From positions 62,001 through 126,000 of the forward strand of contig NZ_JARFTP010000006.1 of the NCBI RefSeq assembly GCF_029167375.1: a stretch of DNA of 64,000 nt, in the 5' to 3' direction. The position numbers and the translations under genes were made by a program. A model generated the notes under the pieces. That model saw only the letters and a program-made list of their open reading frames with translations. It made no database searches and had not been told where the DNA came from. Source of the DNA: Tsukamurella sp. 8F (GTDB taxonomy: Bacteria > Actinomycetota > Actinomycetes > Mycobacteriales > Mycobacteriaceae). Positions 8,334 to 16,610 of this stretch are shown piece after piece (position 1 is the stretch's first letter; each line of letters begins with the position of its first letter).

Positions 8334-9479
8334 TCAGCGCCCGGCGAGATACTCCCGCTCCGCGGGATCCGTGGTCAAGGAGATCGCCTTGGCGTAGGCG
8401 TCCTTCGCTGCCGGTTCATCGAGCCGGTCGAGCAGGTGGGCACGCAGCGCCCAGGCGGGCTGCAGCCGTTCGGCGCCCTCGACGGCGTCGAGCGCGGCGA
8501 GCCCGGCCGCCGCACCATCGGTCTCGGCGGTCACGGCGGCGAGTGCGACGGCGCCGCCACCTGTCGGCGCGATGGCCTGCAGGTGCTCGTACAGCCGACG
8601 CAGGGTCGGCCAGTCCGGCTGCGCGCCGGGTTCTCTCGCGCAGTGCACCGCCCCGATGGCAGCCTCCAGCTGGAATCGGCCGAGGTCGCCCAGCGCATGT
8701 GCGCGGCGAAGGCGACGGTGCGCGGCGGCGATCAGGTCTCGATCCCACAGCTGCGGATCCTGCCGCGGCAGCGGAACATATCGACCGTCGTGGATCCGGG
8801 CCGGCAGCCGCGCGCTGGACAGGTAGAGCAGCGCGGCTAGTCCGTGGGCCTCGGCGCTGGCGGGGGCTGCCTCGGTGATCGTCTCCGCGAGCCCGAGCAG
8901 CAAGGCGTGACGCTCGCGCGGAGGAGTCGGCCACTCGATGCTGTACGCGCCGTACACCGCCTCGAGCACCGGATCGAGGCGCTCGGGAAGCGCTGCGCCG
9001 TCGGGAATCTCGAACGGTATGCGGGCGCTCCGGATGCGCTTCTTGGCGCGGGTGAGACGGGCGGCCATCGTCGCGGTCGGGATCAGGAACGCGGCACCTA
9101 TCTGCTCGGCGGTGAATCCCAGTACAGCGTTGAGCATCAGCGGCACACCGGCCTGCGCTATCCCCGGATGCGCACAGACCAGCAGTAGCTCGAGGCGGCG
9201 ATCCGGCAGCGCGGCGCCCGCCTCGCCGTCGTGCTCGTCTGCCAGCGGCACCGACGTCCGCTCGGCCGCCGACTTCCACCTGTCCCGCTGGCGATTCCGC
9301 GCCACCGTCAGTAGCCACGCGTCGGGTTCGCGCGGCACGCCGTCGACGGGCCAGCGGGTGAGCGCACGCTCGAAGGCATCGGCAAGCGCATCCTCGGCTG
9401 CGGCAACGTCATGGGTTCGAGCCGCAAGCAGCGCTAATAGCCGGCCGTACGAGGTGCGGGCTGCGGCCTCCGCCCGCAT
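8334..9479 (-). CDS. ECF sigma factor with C-terminal TPR-like extension (ECF42-like, DUF6596)
   Basis: About 381 residues from the ATG at 9479 (GGAAGG 4 nt upstream; the ATG at 9497 is the alternative). Region 2 is seen in DVAAAEDALADAFERALTRW and DAWLLTVARNRQRDRWKS, region 4 in FTAEQIGAAFLIPTATMAAR. The C-terminal half is an Ala-rich, tetratricopeptide-like domain with LLLGLAETITEAAPASAEAH. Sigma factors with this tail are normally encoded beside a DGPF/YCII protein, as here. Which promoters it directs cannot be told; the tail probably modulates activity, as no anti-sigma gene is present. Confidence 0.85.
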   Translation of the reverse strand: MRAEAAARTSYGRLLALLAARTHDVAAAEDALADAFERALTRWPVDGVPREPDAWLLTVARNRQRDRWKSAAERTSVPLADEHDGEAGAALPDRRLELLLVCAHPGIAQAGVPLMLNAVLGFTAEQIGAAFLIPTATMAARLTRAKKRIRSARIPFEIPDGAALPERLDPVLEAVYGAYSIEWPTPPRERHALLLGLAETITEAAPASAEAHGLAALLYLSSARLPARIHDGRYVPLPRQDPQLWDRDLIAAAHRRLRRAHALGDLGRFQLEAAIGAVHCAREPGAQPDWPTLRRLYEHLQAIAPTGGGAVALAAVTAETDGAAAGLAALDAVEGAERLQPAWALRAHLLDRLDEPAAKDAYAKAISLTTDPAEREYLAGR

Positions 9480-9510
9480 CTCGCCTTCCGTGCGCATCAG
9501 TCCGTGCTCG

Positions 9511-9897
9511 TCAGTCCGTGCAGGCCGCGGTGTTCCAGACCCCGGCCTCACACGCCGCCGTCACCTTGCGGACCTCCAGCACCGCGTACTGCGTGGCCGG
9601 GCACTTCTCGGCCCACGCGATCGCGGCGTCCCGGTCCGGCACATCGAGGATGAAGACGCCCGCCAGGGCCTCGCGGGTGTCCGCGAAGGGGCCGTCCTGC
9701 ACACGCAGGTCGCCCTCGCGGCGGGTCACGGTTACCGTACGGGCCGGGGATTCCAGAATCTCCGCGCCCACGAACACCCCGGCGGCATGCAGAGCGGCCG
9801 TGTAGTCGGACATGGCCCGCTGCATCTGCAGCAGGGTCTCGGTAGGTACCTCCCCCTCGGCGGGCTCGGCATTGTTGAGCAGAAGCGCGTATTGCAT
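9511..9897 (-). CDS. YCII/DGPF-domain protein, partner of the ECF sigma factor
   Basis: 128 residues with MQYALLL at the start and the DGPFADTREALAGVFILDV motif that names the DGPF family, a ferredoxin-like alpha/beta barrel fold. AGGAGG lies 4 nt upstream of the ATG at 9897. It ends 31 bp before the sigma-factor start, so the two form one operon. The biochemical role of DGPF proteins is not settled. Three extra cysteines near the C-terminus (CPAT, CEAG, CTD) are visible and could be chance. Confidence 0.88.
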   Translation of the reverse strand: MQYALLLNNAEPAEGEVPTETLLQMQRAMSDYTAALHAAGVFVGAEILESPARTVTVTRREGDLRVQDGPFADTREALAGVFILDVPDRDAAIAWAEKCPATQYAVLEVRKVTAACEAGVWNTAACTD

Positions 9898-9978
9898 GGT
9901 TCCTCCTGGTGTCCACTGTGCCCCAGGGGCGGGGCACAGTGGTGACGATCGAGCGCGACGGAGATCGACACACACGCG

Positions 9979-9984
9979 TACGGT
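9979..9984 (+). promoter_or_regulatory. -10 box of the FAD monooxygenase gene
   Basis: TACGGT, 7 nt before the GTG at 9992; this supports that start over longer readings. Confidence 0.45.
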
Positions 9985-9991
9985 GGCTGTG

Positions 9992-11443
9992 GTGACCGAC
10001 GTCCTCGTGATCGGAGCCGGGCCCACCGGTCTCACCGCCGCCCTCGAACTCGCGCGCCGTGGCGTGCATGTCCGCATCATCGACCGCTCCGACGGCCCGT
10101 TCGAGGGTTCTCGCGGCAAGGGCGTCACCGCCCGCACGCAGGAGGTGTTCGACGACCTCGGCATAGCGGATAGGTTGGTGGAGTCCGGGTTCCGGCATCT
10201 CCCGGTCCGGGTGACCTCCAGCGGCGAGATCCGCTCCGACGAGGACCCGCTCGCCGCCGCGGTGCCCACCGCCGATCGCCCGTACGAGTCCGGGCTGCTG
10301 CTGCCGCAGTGGAGAACGGAGCAGATACTCCGGGATCGGCTGGGCGAGTTCGGAATCCACGTCGAATACGGTCTCGCCGCAACCTCCGTCGAGCAGCAGG
10401 GCGAGCACGTGGAGGTGACCAGCGGAGGGACTGCGGAGCAGGTCCGGTACGTCATCGCCTGCACCGGCGGCCGAAGCGACGCCCGCGACTGGATCGGCGC
10501 CACCTTCGAGGGACACGGCGGCCCGCAGGCGCTACTCATCGCGGACGTCCGCGTCGACGGGTTGACGCCCGACCGCTGGTACCAGTGGAACCATCCCGAG
10601 CGCGGCTTCGTTGCGCTGTGCCCGTTCCGGTGCACGGACATCTGGCAGTTCCAGGGCGCCCTTTGGTCGTGGTTCGTGGACGGTACCGACCTTCCGGAAC
10701 CGAGCCTCCCGCGGCTACAGGACGCGATCGACACCGTGGCCGGTGACGGCATCCGTCTGTCCGCGCCTGCGTGGACGTCCCGATGGCGCGTGAATGTCCG
10801 GCTCGCCGATCGGTTCCGGTCCGATCGCGTGTTCCTGGCCGGCGACGCGGCACACGTGCACTCCCCGGCAGGCGGGCTCGGAATGAACACCGGGATCCAG
10901 GACGCGTACAACCTGGGTTGGAAGATCGCCGCCGTACTAGCGGGCGCCGATGCGGCGCTGCTCGACACCTACGCCGAGGAGCGCATCCCCGTGGCGCAGT
11001 GGACACTCGGCGTCAGCAACCGCGGGCTCGAAGAGATGGCCGGCAACATGACGAGCGCCGACGCGACCCACTTCATCACGCCGCAGGAGGACGGTCAACA
11101 ACTGGCCATCGGATATCGATGGAGTCGATTGTCCGTCGAGACAGACGGTTTCGCCGCCCGCGGCGGCCCGCTACGCGCCGGGGACCGCGCTCCCGACGGC
11201 GCCTACGGCCGGGAGACGTTCTTCGACGCCTTCCGTGGGCCGCACGCCACCGTCATCGCCGTCGGGACGGACGAGCCGCTACCCTCGCCGACCGAGCGGC
11301 TCGCGGTGTTGCGTACGCCGTCGGCGCCCACCTACACACCTACGGACGGACTGTTCGTCGTGCGTCCCGACGGCTACGTCGGATTCGCGGGTGTGCCCGG
11401 CGACGGTTCCGCGCTACGTGAGTACGCAGCGGTCTTCGCGTGA
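9992..11443 (+). CDS. FAD-dependent aromatic monooxygenase (PHBH/UbiH-like)
   Basis: 483 residues of the class A flavin hydroxylases (RdmE/PgaE and phenol hydroxylase-like), which use NAD(P)H and O2 to hydroxylate an aromatic or polyketide ring. GAGPTGLTAALELARRG at residues 8-24 binds ADP. The GD motif VFLAGDAAHVHSPAGGLGMN and IQDAYNLGWKI near residues 280-310 bind the FAD phosphates. A C-terminal thioredoxin-like tail, common in this subgroup, follows. The GTG start is favoured by the -10 box. There are no biosynthetic genes next to it, so a detoxification role is as likely as a biosynthetic one. Confidence 0.85.
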   Translation: MTDVLVIGAGPTGLTAALELARRGVHVRIIDRSDGPFEGSRGKGVTARTQEVFDDLGIADRLVESGFRHLPVRVTSSGEIRSDEDPLAAAVPTADRPYESGLLLPQWRTEQILRDRLGEFGIHVEYGLAATSVEQQGEHVEVTSGGTAEQVRYVIACTGGRSDARDWIGATFEGHGGPQALLIADVRVDGLTPDRWYQWNHPERGFVALCPFRCTDIWQFQGALWSWFVDGTDLPEPSLPRLQDAIDTVAGDGIRLSAPAWTSRWRVNVRLADRFRSDRVFLAGDAAHVHSPAGGLGMNTGIQDAYNLGWKIAAVLAGADAALLDTYAEERIPVAQWTLGVSNRGLEEMAGNMTSADATHFITPQEDGQQLAIGYRWSRLSVETDGFAARGGPLRAGDRAPDGAYGRETFFDAFRGPHATVIAVGTDEPLPSPTERLAVLRTPSAPTYTPTDGLFVVRPDGYVGFAGVPGDGSALREYAAVFA

Positions 11444-11444
11444 A

Positions 11445-11795
11445 TCAGTCGTCGAGTGCGCTGACCGGGATACCGTAGGGGAGGAACCGGACGCGACGCT
11501 TGGTGTCGGTGTTGTGCTGGTGCGCGCGTAGGGCGTCGAGCTCTGTCTTGAAGACCTGCTCGACACGGGCGCCACCGTCGTCGTCGGTGGCGATGACGGC
11601 CCATACCCCGTCCCCGGTCTCGCCTGTGGTCTCGGGCTCCGGCCGCGGGCGCGGCTTGGGCTCGTTGAACAGCCCCGAGAACGCTTCCCGCCCGACCTGG
11701 CTGCCCACGAAACGGCCGACGATATCGCGGGCCTCGCGCGCGAAGTCGTCGAAGTCGCCGGGTCCGAATCCGAACGGTCTGTCGTTGTCCGCCAT
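11445..11795 (-). CDS. Hypothetical protein, 116 aa
   Basis: I do not recognise the family. The N-terminus is Phe/Asp/Gly-rich (FGFGPGDFDDF), a Pro/Arg/Glu-rich linker follows (residues ~45-60), and the C-terminal half is a compact alpha/beta segment (VWAVIATDDDGGARVEQVFK, then LDALRAHQHNTDTKRRVRFL). It is soluble, with no signal peptide. It ends 1 bp from the stop of the convergent monooxygenase gene. It looks like a conserved actinobacterial protein of unknown role. Confidence 0.6.
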   Translation of the reverse strand: MADNDRPFGFGPGDFDDFAREARDIVGRFVGSQVGREAFSGLFNEPKPRPRPEPETTGETGDGVWAVIATDDDGGARVEQVFKTELDALRAHQHNTDTKRRVRFLPYGIPVSALDD

Positions 11796-11885
11796 GAGGG
11801 CTCCTTCGCCTCGCTGTGCCTATCCCACCAGTGTCCACAGCAATGGCCGGTTCAGCCACCCCGGTCGCTTGGAGGGACGTAGCGG

Positions 11886-11891
11886 TAGCCT
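11886..11891 (+). promoter_or_regulatory. -10 box of the DUF2461 gene
   Basis: TAGCCT, 7 nt before the ATG at 11899. Confidence 0.45.
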
Positions 11892-11898
11892 CGGCGCC

Positions 11899-12528
11899 AT
11901 GGGCTTCACCGGTTTCCCCGAGGCTGCGCTCGACTTCTACGACGACCTCGAGGTCGACAACTCGAAGACGTTCTGGGAGGCGCACAAGGAGGTGTACCGC
12001 ACCGCGGTGGCAGCGCCGATGACAGCCCTACTGGACGATCTGGCCGACGAGTTCGGGGCCGCCAAGATCTTCCGGCCGTACCGTGACGTGCGGTTCTCGA
12101 AGGACAAGACCCCGTACAAGACCCATCAGGGCGCATTCGTCGCGGTCGGCCCGGCGACCGGGTACTACGTCCAGCTGGGCGCTGCGGGCGTCCGCGTCGG
12201 CGCGGGCTTCTACGAGGCGAACGCGGACCGGCTCGCCTTCCTGCGCCGGGCGATCGATGACGAACGGCACGGCCCCGCCCTCGAACAGGTCATCGCGAAG
12301 CTGCGGCGCCAGGGCTGGGAGATCGGCGGCGACACCCTCAAGACCGCACCCCGAGGCTGGGATACCGGCCACCCGCGGATCGAGCTGCTGCGCCACAGGT
12401 CGCTGGTCGCCTCCCGCGACTACGGGTTCGGCGAGATAATCGGCTCCCCCGCCCTCGTCGACCGGATCCGCAAGCATTGGCGGCAGACGCGGCCGCTACT
12501 CGACTGGGTCGTCGAGCACGGAGCCTAG
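11899..12528 (+). CDS. DUF2461 domain-containing protein
   Basis: 209 residues matching the DUF2461/TIGR02453 family: LDFYDDLEVDNSKTFWEAHK near the start, FRPYRDVRFSKDKTPYKTHQ in the middle, and GGDTLKTAPRGW further on. Family members are found across bacteria and fungi and have no established biochemistry. The stop overlaps the stop of the convergent DHFR-like gene by 4 bp (CTAG, 12525-12528). Confidence 0.88.
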   Translation: MGFTGFPEAALDFYDDLEVDNSKTFWEAHKEVYRTAVAAPMTALLDDLADEFGAAKIFRPYRDVRFSKDKTPYKTHQGAFVAVGPATGYYVQLGAAGVRVGAGFYEANADRLAFLRRAIDDERHGPALEQVIAKLRRQGWEIGGDTLKTAPRGWDTGHPRIELLRHRSLVASRDYGFGEIIGSPALVDRIRKHWRQTRPLLDWVVEHGA

Positions 12529-13082
12529 TCGGTCGTGTAATGCAGGTACGCGAGCCCGTTGCCGAAGATCCTGTGTTCGGCGAGCCGCAGCTCGAGCCGG
12601 ACGTCGTCGGGCAGGGCCCGCGTCCCGCCACCGACGACCATGGGGACGACGAAGAAGTGATAGTCCTCGACGAGGCCCGCCCGGATCGCCGTGGCGGCGA
12701 CGGTGGGCCCGAAGATCTCGACCGCGCCGGTCGCGTCGTCCACGATGCGGCGCAGCTCGTCCAGGTCGAGATCGGCGACGAGGCGGTCACGGGGCGAGCC
12801 GAGGCCGTCTGCGGCAAGGGTCGACGATGCGACCACCTTGTCGATCGCGCGCCAGCGCCGCGCGAACTCCAGATCCGCCTCCGGGCCCTGGTCCGGATGT
12901 TTCTGCCAGTACTGCATCAACTCATAAGTCCTGCGCCCGAGCACCTCGACCGATACCCCCTTCATCCGTTCGATGTGGAGCGCGAAGACGTCGTCACGCG
13001 GTCCGGACCATTGGAAGTCGCCCGCCGCGTCGTTGACATAGCCGTCGATCGACATCGTCGCGGTGAAGGTCAGAGTGCCCAT
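12525..13082 (-). CDS. Dihydrofolate reductase family protein (RibD C-terminal-like)
   Basis: 185 residues. FTATMSIDGYV at the start, GRRTYELM in the middle and IFGPTVAATAI are the family's NADPH/substrate-site motifs; FFVVPMVVGGGTRAL is the conserved C-terminal strand. This RibD_C-type group is distinct from true FolA (folate-specific motifs are missing). It probably reduces a pteridine-, deazaflavin- or riboflavin-like substrate, but none is known for most members. It converges on the DUF2461 gene with a 4-bp overlap. Confidence 0.82.
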   Translation of the reverse strand: MGTLTFTATMSIDGYVNDAAGDFQWSGPRDDVFALHIERMKGVSVEVLGRRTYELMQYWQKHPDQGPEADLEFARRWRAIDKVVASSTLAADGLGSPRDRLVADLDLDELRRIVDDATGAVEIFGPTVAATAIRAGLVEDYHFFVVPMVVGGGTRALPDDVRLELRLAEHRIFGNGLAYLHYTTD

Positions 13083-13171
13083 GGGATTCAGTATGTCTCG
13101 CCACGCGCCGAGACGTCCCGATCCGGAGTCGAACGAGAACGATTGCGGCCCGGTCTGAGAGGATTGCGGGC

Positions 13172-13639
13172 ATGCCACGTGCCGTCCAGCTGATCCGCGC
13201 CACCGCCCTCGCCGACGTCGCCGAGTACGCGTACGCGGCCACAGCACCGAAGGACGCGCGGATGATCTTCCTGGCGGGCGCCTGCCCGCTCGACGGCGAC
13301 GGCGCGACAGTTGCGGTCGGCGACTACGCCGGGCAGGCGAGGGCCTGCTTCGGGACGATGTCCGCCGCGTTGGCAGCGGCGGGCGCGACGATCCGTGACG
13401 TGATCGGTACCCGGGTGCTCGTGGCCTCATCGCGGCAGGCAGATCTGGTGGCCGCGTGGAACGTGGTGCGGGAGTCGTTCGGCGAATACGACCCGCCCAG
13501 CACCCTGCTAGGCGTCACGGTCTTAGGATACGACGATCAGCTAGTCGAGATCGAAGCCGTTGCGGCGGTGGTTGATCGACCCATCAGCCCCGAGGGGTCA
13601 GCGCAGCGAGAGCACGATCGGCATGGACCTGCATGTTGA
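13172..13639 (+). CDS. RidA/YjgF-family protein
   Basis: 155 residues. The Rid fold is shown by MIFLAGACPLDGDG (strands 2-3), GDYAGQARACFGTMSAALAA, VIGTRVLVAS and the C-terminal LGVTVLGYDDQLVEIEAVAA. RidA enzymes hydrolyse reactive enamines/imines such as 2-aminoacrylate. The deaminase-type catalytic Arg usually seen near the C-terminal strand (R in the PAR motif) is not obvious here (LVEIEAVA), so this may be a divergent subgroup with another role. The last 56 bp overlap the convergent peroxiredoxin gene. Confidence 0.82.
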   Translation: MPRAVQLIRATALADVAEYAYAATAPKDARMIFLAGACPLDGDGATVAVGDYAGQARACFGTMSAALAAAGATIRDVIGTRVLVASSRQADLVAAWNVVRESFGEYDPPSTLLGVTVLGYDDQLVEIEAVAAVVDRPISPEGSAQREHDRHGPAC

Positions 13640-14048
13640 CCTCGGACGCGATGACATCGGCCACCGTGCCGTCTGGGCGGATCGCGAACGTCGTTCTTTT
13701 CGTGGGCATTCCAGCCAGCTTGAGCAGCCCGTCGCGACGCACGCCGAAGGCGGACGCCACTGCACCGTCGACGTCGGCCAGCAACGGGTAGTCCAGGCCG
13801 TGTTTGGCGGTCCACTCCTGCTGCTTACCTACCGCGTCCCTGCTGATACCCACGCGCTGCACGCCGGCATTCGCGAATTCCGTTGCCAGATCCCGGAAGT
13901 GGCATGCCTCCTTGGTGCAGCCAGGCGTGAATGCAGCCGGGTAGAAGAACAGCGCCACCGGCCCGGCCGCGAGCAGGTCGCTCAGCTTCCGTAGGTTGCC
14001 GTCCTGGTCGGGCAGTTCGAAGTCGGGGGCCTTGTCACCGGGTTTCAT
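13584..14048 (-). CDS. bcp: Peroxiredoxin, PrxQ/BCP type
   Basis: 154-residue thiol peroxidase reducing hydroperoxides. The active-site segment PAAFTPGCTKEAC has the peroxidatic Cys44 and the resolving Cys49 five residues later, the atypical 2-Cys arrangement of PrxQ/BCP. Thr41 and Pro37 complete the catalytic triad environment. It opens with KPGDKAPDFELPDQDG. The ATG at 14048 lies 6 nt after TAGCTT. The likely reductant is thioredoxin, or mycothiol-linked mycoredoxin in this order. Confidence 0.92.
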   Translation of the reverse strand: MKPGDKAPDFELPDQDGNLRKLSDLLAAGPVALFFYPAAFTPGCTKEACHFRDLATEFANAGVQRVGISRDAVGKQQEWTAKHGLDYPLLADVDGAVASAFGVRRDGLLKLAGMPTKRTTFAIRPDGTVADVIASEVNMQVHADRALAALTPRG

Positions 14049-14054
14049 ACCTAC

Positions 14055-14060
14055 AAGCTA
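14055..14060 (-). promoter_or_regulatory. -10 box of the peroxiredoxin gene
   Basis: TAGCTT, 6 nt before the ATG at 14048. Confidence 0.45.
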
Positions 14061-14084
14061 ACCCCGAACGCCACGACGCCTCCA

Positions 14085-14090
14085 TAGGAT
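14085..14090 (+). promoter_or_regulatory. -10 box of the VOC-family gene
   Basis: TAGGAT, 6 nt before the ATG at 14097. Together with the box at 14055 it packs two divergent leaderless starts into 48 bp. Confidence 0.45.
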
Positions 14091-14096
14091 GGCCCC

Positions 14097-14537
14097 ATGA
14101 ACGTGAGGATGGACAACGTCGGCATCGTCGTCGAGGACCTCGGCCCGGTGATCGAGTTCTTCCGCGACCTGGGGCTCGAGTTCGAAGGGCGGACGATGGT
14201 GGAGGGCCCCTGGGCAGGGCGGGTGACAGGCCTGGGCGATCAACGCGTCGAGATCGCGATGATGCGTACGCCCGACGGCCACGGGCGGCTCGAGCTGTCG
14301 CGCTTCCTCTCGCCTGCCGTCGTCGCCGACCACCGGGCGGCCCCGGTCAACGCCCTGGGCTACCTGCGCGTGATGTTCGAGGTCGACGACTTGGACGGCA
14401 CCCTCGAGCGCCTGCGCACGCACGGCACGGAACTCGTCAGCACCGAGGTGGTCCGCTTCGAGGACGCCTACCGACTCTGTTACGTGCGCGGGCCCGAAGG
14501 CGTCCTCGTCGGACTTGCCCAGTCACTGGCGGACTAG
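14097..14537 (+). CDS. VOC family protein (glyoxalase/bleomycin-resistance fold)
   Basis: 146 residues with two beta-alpha-beta-beta-beta modules. The first starts MDNVGIVVEDLGPVIEFFRD and the second YLRVMFEVDDLDGTLERL; it ends in YVRGPEGVLVGLAQSL, the usual VOC C-terminus. Potential metal ligands are the Glu residues in VEIAMM and EGVL. Members are lyases, dioxygenases or binding proteins, so the substrate cannot be stated. It is divergent from the peroxiredoxin gene. Confidence 0.87.
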   Translation: MNVRMDNVGIVVEDLGPVIEFFRDLGLEFEGRTMVEGPWAGRVTGLGDQRVEIAMMRTPDGHGRLELSRFLSPAVVADHRAAPVNALGYLRVMFEVDDLDGTLERLRTHGTELVSTEVVRFEDAYRLCYVRGPEGVLVGLAQSLAD

Positions 14538-14554
14538 GCGCACCTCCGGCAGGA

Positions 14555-16357
14555 TCAGTGGGCGAAGACCTTCTCGTCGCTGGTCAGCACCGATGGCAAC
14601 GGCGCACGAAGTGCCTCGAGCTTGGCAGTGTGCTTTCGTAGGTCGGCTAGGAGCAGATCGGCCATGTCGAGATTCATCCCGGCGCGCACGACGACGCGAA
14701 GCACCGCGAGGTCCTCACGGTCGGCCGGGAAGGTGTAAGCCGGCACCTGCCAACCACGTTCGCGAAGGCGATCGGATACGTCGAAGACCGTGTAGTTCTT
14801 CACGGAATCCTTGAGCTTGAAAGCGAACACGGGCAGGTCAGCCCCTCGAGTGATCAGCTCGAACGGGCCGATCTTCTCGATCTCGGCAGCAAGGTACTGC
14901 GCCACGTCGCTGGCGTGCTGCTGGATCCGACGATACCCCTCGAACCCCAGGCTGGTGAACATGAAGTACTGCGCGACCACCTGACTTCCGGGCCGGGAGA
15001 AGTTCAGCGAGAACGTCGGCATGTCGCCGCCGAGGTAGTTCACGTGGAACACCAGTTCCTCGGGCAGATACTCGGGGCTGCGCCAGATCGCCCATCCGAC
15101 GCCGGGATAGACGAGACCGTACTTGTGTCCAGACGCGTTGATCGAGCACACCCGTGGAATCCTGAAGTCCCACACCAACTCCGGCTGAATGAAGGGTGCG
15201 ACGAAACCTCCGGACGCGGCGTCGATGTGGAGCGGGATGTCGAGGCCCGTATCTTCTTGGATACGGTCCAGCTCGGCGGCGATCTCAGCGAACGGTTCGT
15301 AGCGCCCGTCGAAGGTGGAGCCGAGCACGGTAGCGACACCGATCGTGTTCTCGTCCACGAAGTCTCGCAACCGCTCTGCCGTGAGGCACAGATGGTCCTG
15401 GTCCATGGGGACGAGCCGCATCTCGACGTCCCAGTAGCGCATGAACTTCTCCCAGCACACTTGGACGTTTGCGCCGGTCACCAGATTCGGCTTGTCCGTG
15501 GGCTTCCCGAGCCGACGCATCTTCTCGCGCCAGCGCCACTTCATCGCCAGTCCGGCCAGCATGACCGCCTCGCTCGAACCGGTGGTCGAGCACCCGACGG
15601 CCTCCTCGCCCACGGGCGAGTTCCAGAGACGGGAGATGATGTTGACACAGCGATTCTCGAATTCGGCAGTCTGCGGATACTCGTCCTTGTCGATCATGTT
15701 CTTCTGTGCGGTCTCGATCATCAGCCGATCCGCGAGCGCCGGCATCTGCGTCGAGCAGAAGGTGGCGAGATTCAGCCGTGCGCTGCCGTCGAGACAGAGC
15801 TCGCTGGAGATCATGTCGTACGCCGTCTCGTGGCCGACGCCCTCGCCGTGCAGGAAGAACGTCGGTGCGCGATGCGAGCCCTCGAGCAACAGCTCGGGGG
15901 TGTGCGTCAACGTGGGCACGGGCGCATGCGCCGCGTGGTCCTCCGGAGACGATTCGCCCGCCGCGCTCTCGTCCGCCTGCTGCGGCCGGTCGGCACCGGA
16001 CGGCCCCTGCGACTGCGGTGCAGCGGAGGGTGACTGAGGCGACGCACCCTGGGCAACCTCCGACGACGATGCGGGCGCCGCATCCTCGCTGTCCGCGAGC
16101 CGCCCGAGACCGCCGAAGTCCCGAAGGCGTTTCGTCAGAGCGCCGCCGAGGTCGCCGCCGCGCTGCGTCAGCCCCTCGGCGATCCTCGCCGGTGCATTGG
16201 TCAGGGCGGCGCCCAAGTCCCCCGCGGTCGTCGACGCCGCGTCCAGCTGGCGCCGGACCGCCACGGTGAGATCCTCTGTGAACACGCCCGCCGCCGCCTG
16301 CGTGCGTGTCGCCCTGCGGGCGATCTCCTCGATTCCCGCCTTCCTCGACAGCCCCAT
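14555..16357 (-). CDS. gadB: Glutamate decarboxylase with ~135-residue N-terminal extension
   Basis: PLP enzyme turning L-glutamate into GABA + CO2, consuming a proton (acid resistance). The core is complete: DGSARLNLATF at 190-200, NMIDKDEYP, the PLP-pocket GCSTTGSSEAVMLAGLAMKW, HIDAASGGF and the PLP lysine in ASGHKYG (Lys412, equivalent to E. coli Lys276). The normal length is about 465; this protein is 600. Residues 1-90 are amphipathic helix with a repeated GDLGAALT/GDLGGALT unit (47-53, 69-75), and 91-145 are a Ser/Pro/Gln/Glu-rich linker. The start (ATG 16357, GGAGGT 6 nt upstream) is firm, so the extension is translated. Its role is unknown; a targeting or oligomerisation segment is possible. 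Confidence 0.9.
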   Translation of the reverse strand: MGLSRKAGIEEIARRATRTQAAAGVFTEDLTVAVRRQLDAASTTAGDLGAALTNAPARIAEGLTQRGGDLGGALTKRLRDFGGLGRLADSEDAAPASSSEVAQGASPQSPSAAPQSQGPSGADRPQQADESAAGESSPEDHAAHAPVPTLTHTPELLLEGSHRAPTFFLHGEGVGHETAYDMISSELCLDGSARLNLATFCSTQMPALADRLMIETAQKNMIDKDEYPQTAEFENRCVNIISRLWNSPVGEEAVGCSTTGSSEAVMLAGLAMKWRWREKMRRLGKPTDKPNLVTGANVQVCWEKFMRYWDVEMRLVPMDQDHLCLTAERLRDFVDENTIGVATVLGSTFDGRYEPFAEIAAELDRIQEDTGLDIPLHIDAASGGFVAPFIQPELVWDFRIPRVCSINASGHKYGLVYPGVGWAIWRSPEYLPEELVFHVNYLGGDMPTFSLNFSRPGSQVVAQYFMFTSLGFEGYRRIQQHASDVAQYLAAEIEKIGPFELITRGADLPVFAFKLKDSVKNYTVFDVSDRLRERGWQVPAYTFPADREDLAVLRVVVRAGMNLDMADLLLADLRKHTAKLEALRAPLPSVLTSDEKVFAH

Positions 16358-16386
16358 GCGATTACCTCCATAGACTCGGCGACCAA

Positions 16387-16402
16387 CTGGACGATAGTCC
16401 AG
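16387..16402. promoter_or_regulatory. Inverted repeat over the probable -10 box of the gadB-like gene
   Basis: CTGGAC-GATA-GTCCAG, perfect 6-bp arms with a 4-nt centre. Read on the minus strand it contains TATCGT, a suitable -10 box 33 nt before the start codon. A repressor bound here would block transcription, so this is a candidate operator. Confidence 0.4.
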
Positions 16403-16610
16403 CATGCGCGCCCCGATACCCCGATTGACCCAGGCTATCGGAATGAAAGCGGGAACCGTTCTGCCGCATCGTGTCTCGATGCACGAGGAGAGGCCTGAAG
16501 GGAGCTGGTCACATAGGCGGAATCCGCCCGAACGGGCCATTACGGGGCATACGCATAGCGCACCGGCGACCGGATCCGGCGACACCCACGGGCCGTTCAG
16601 CTATGACGTC

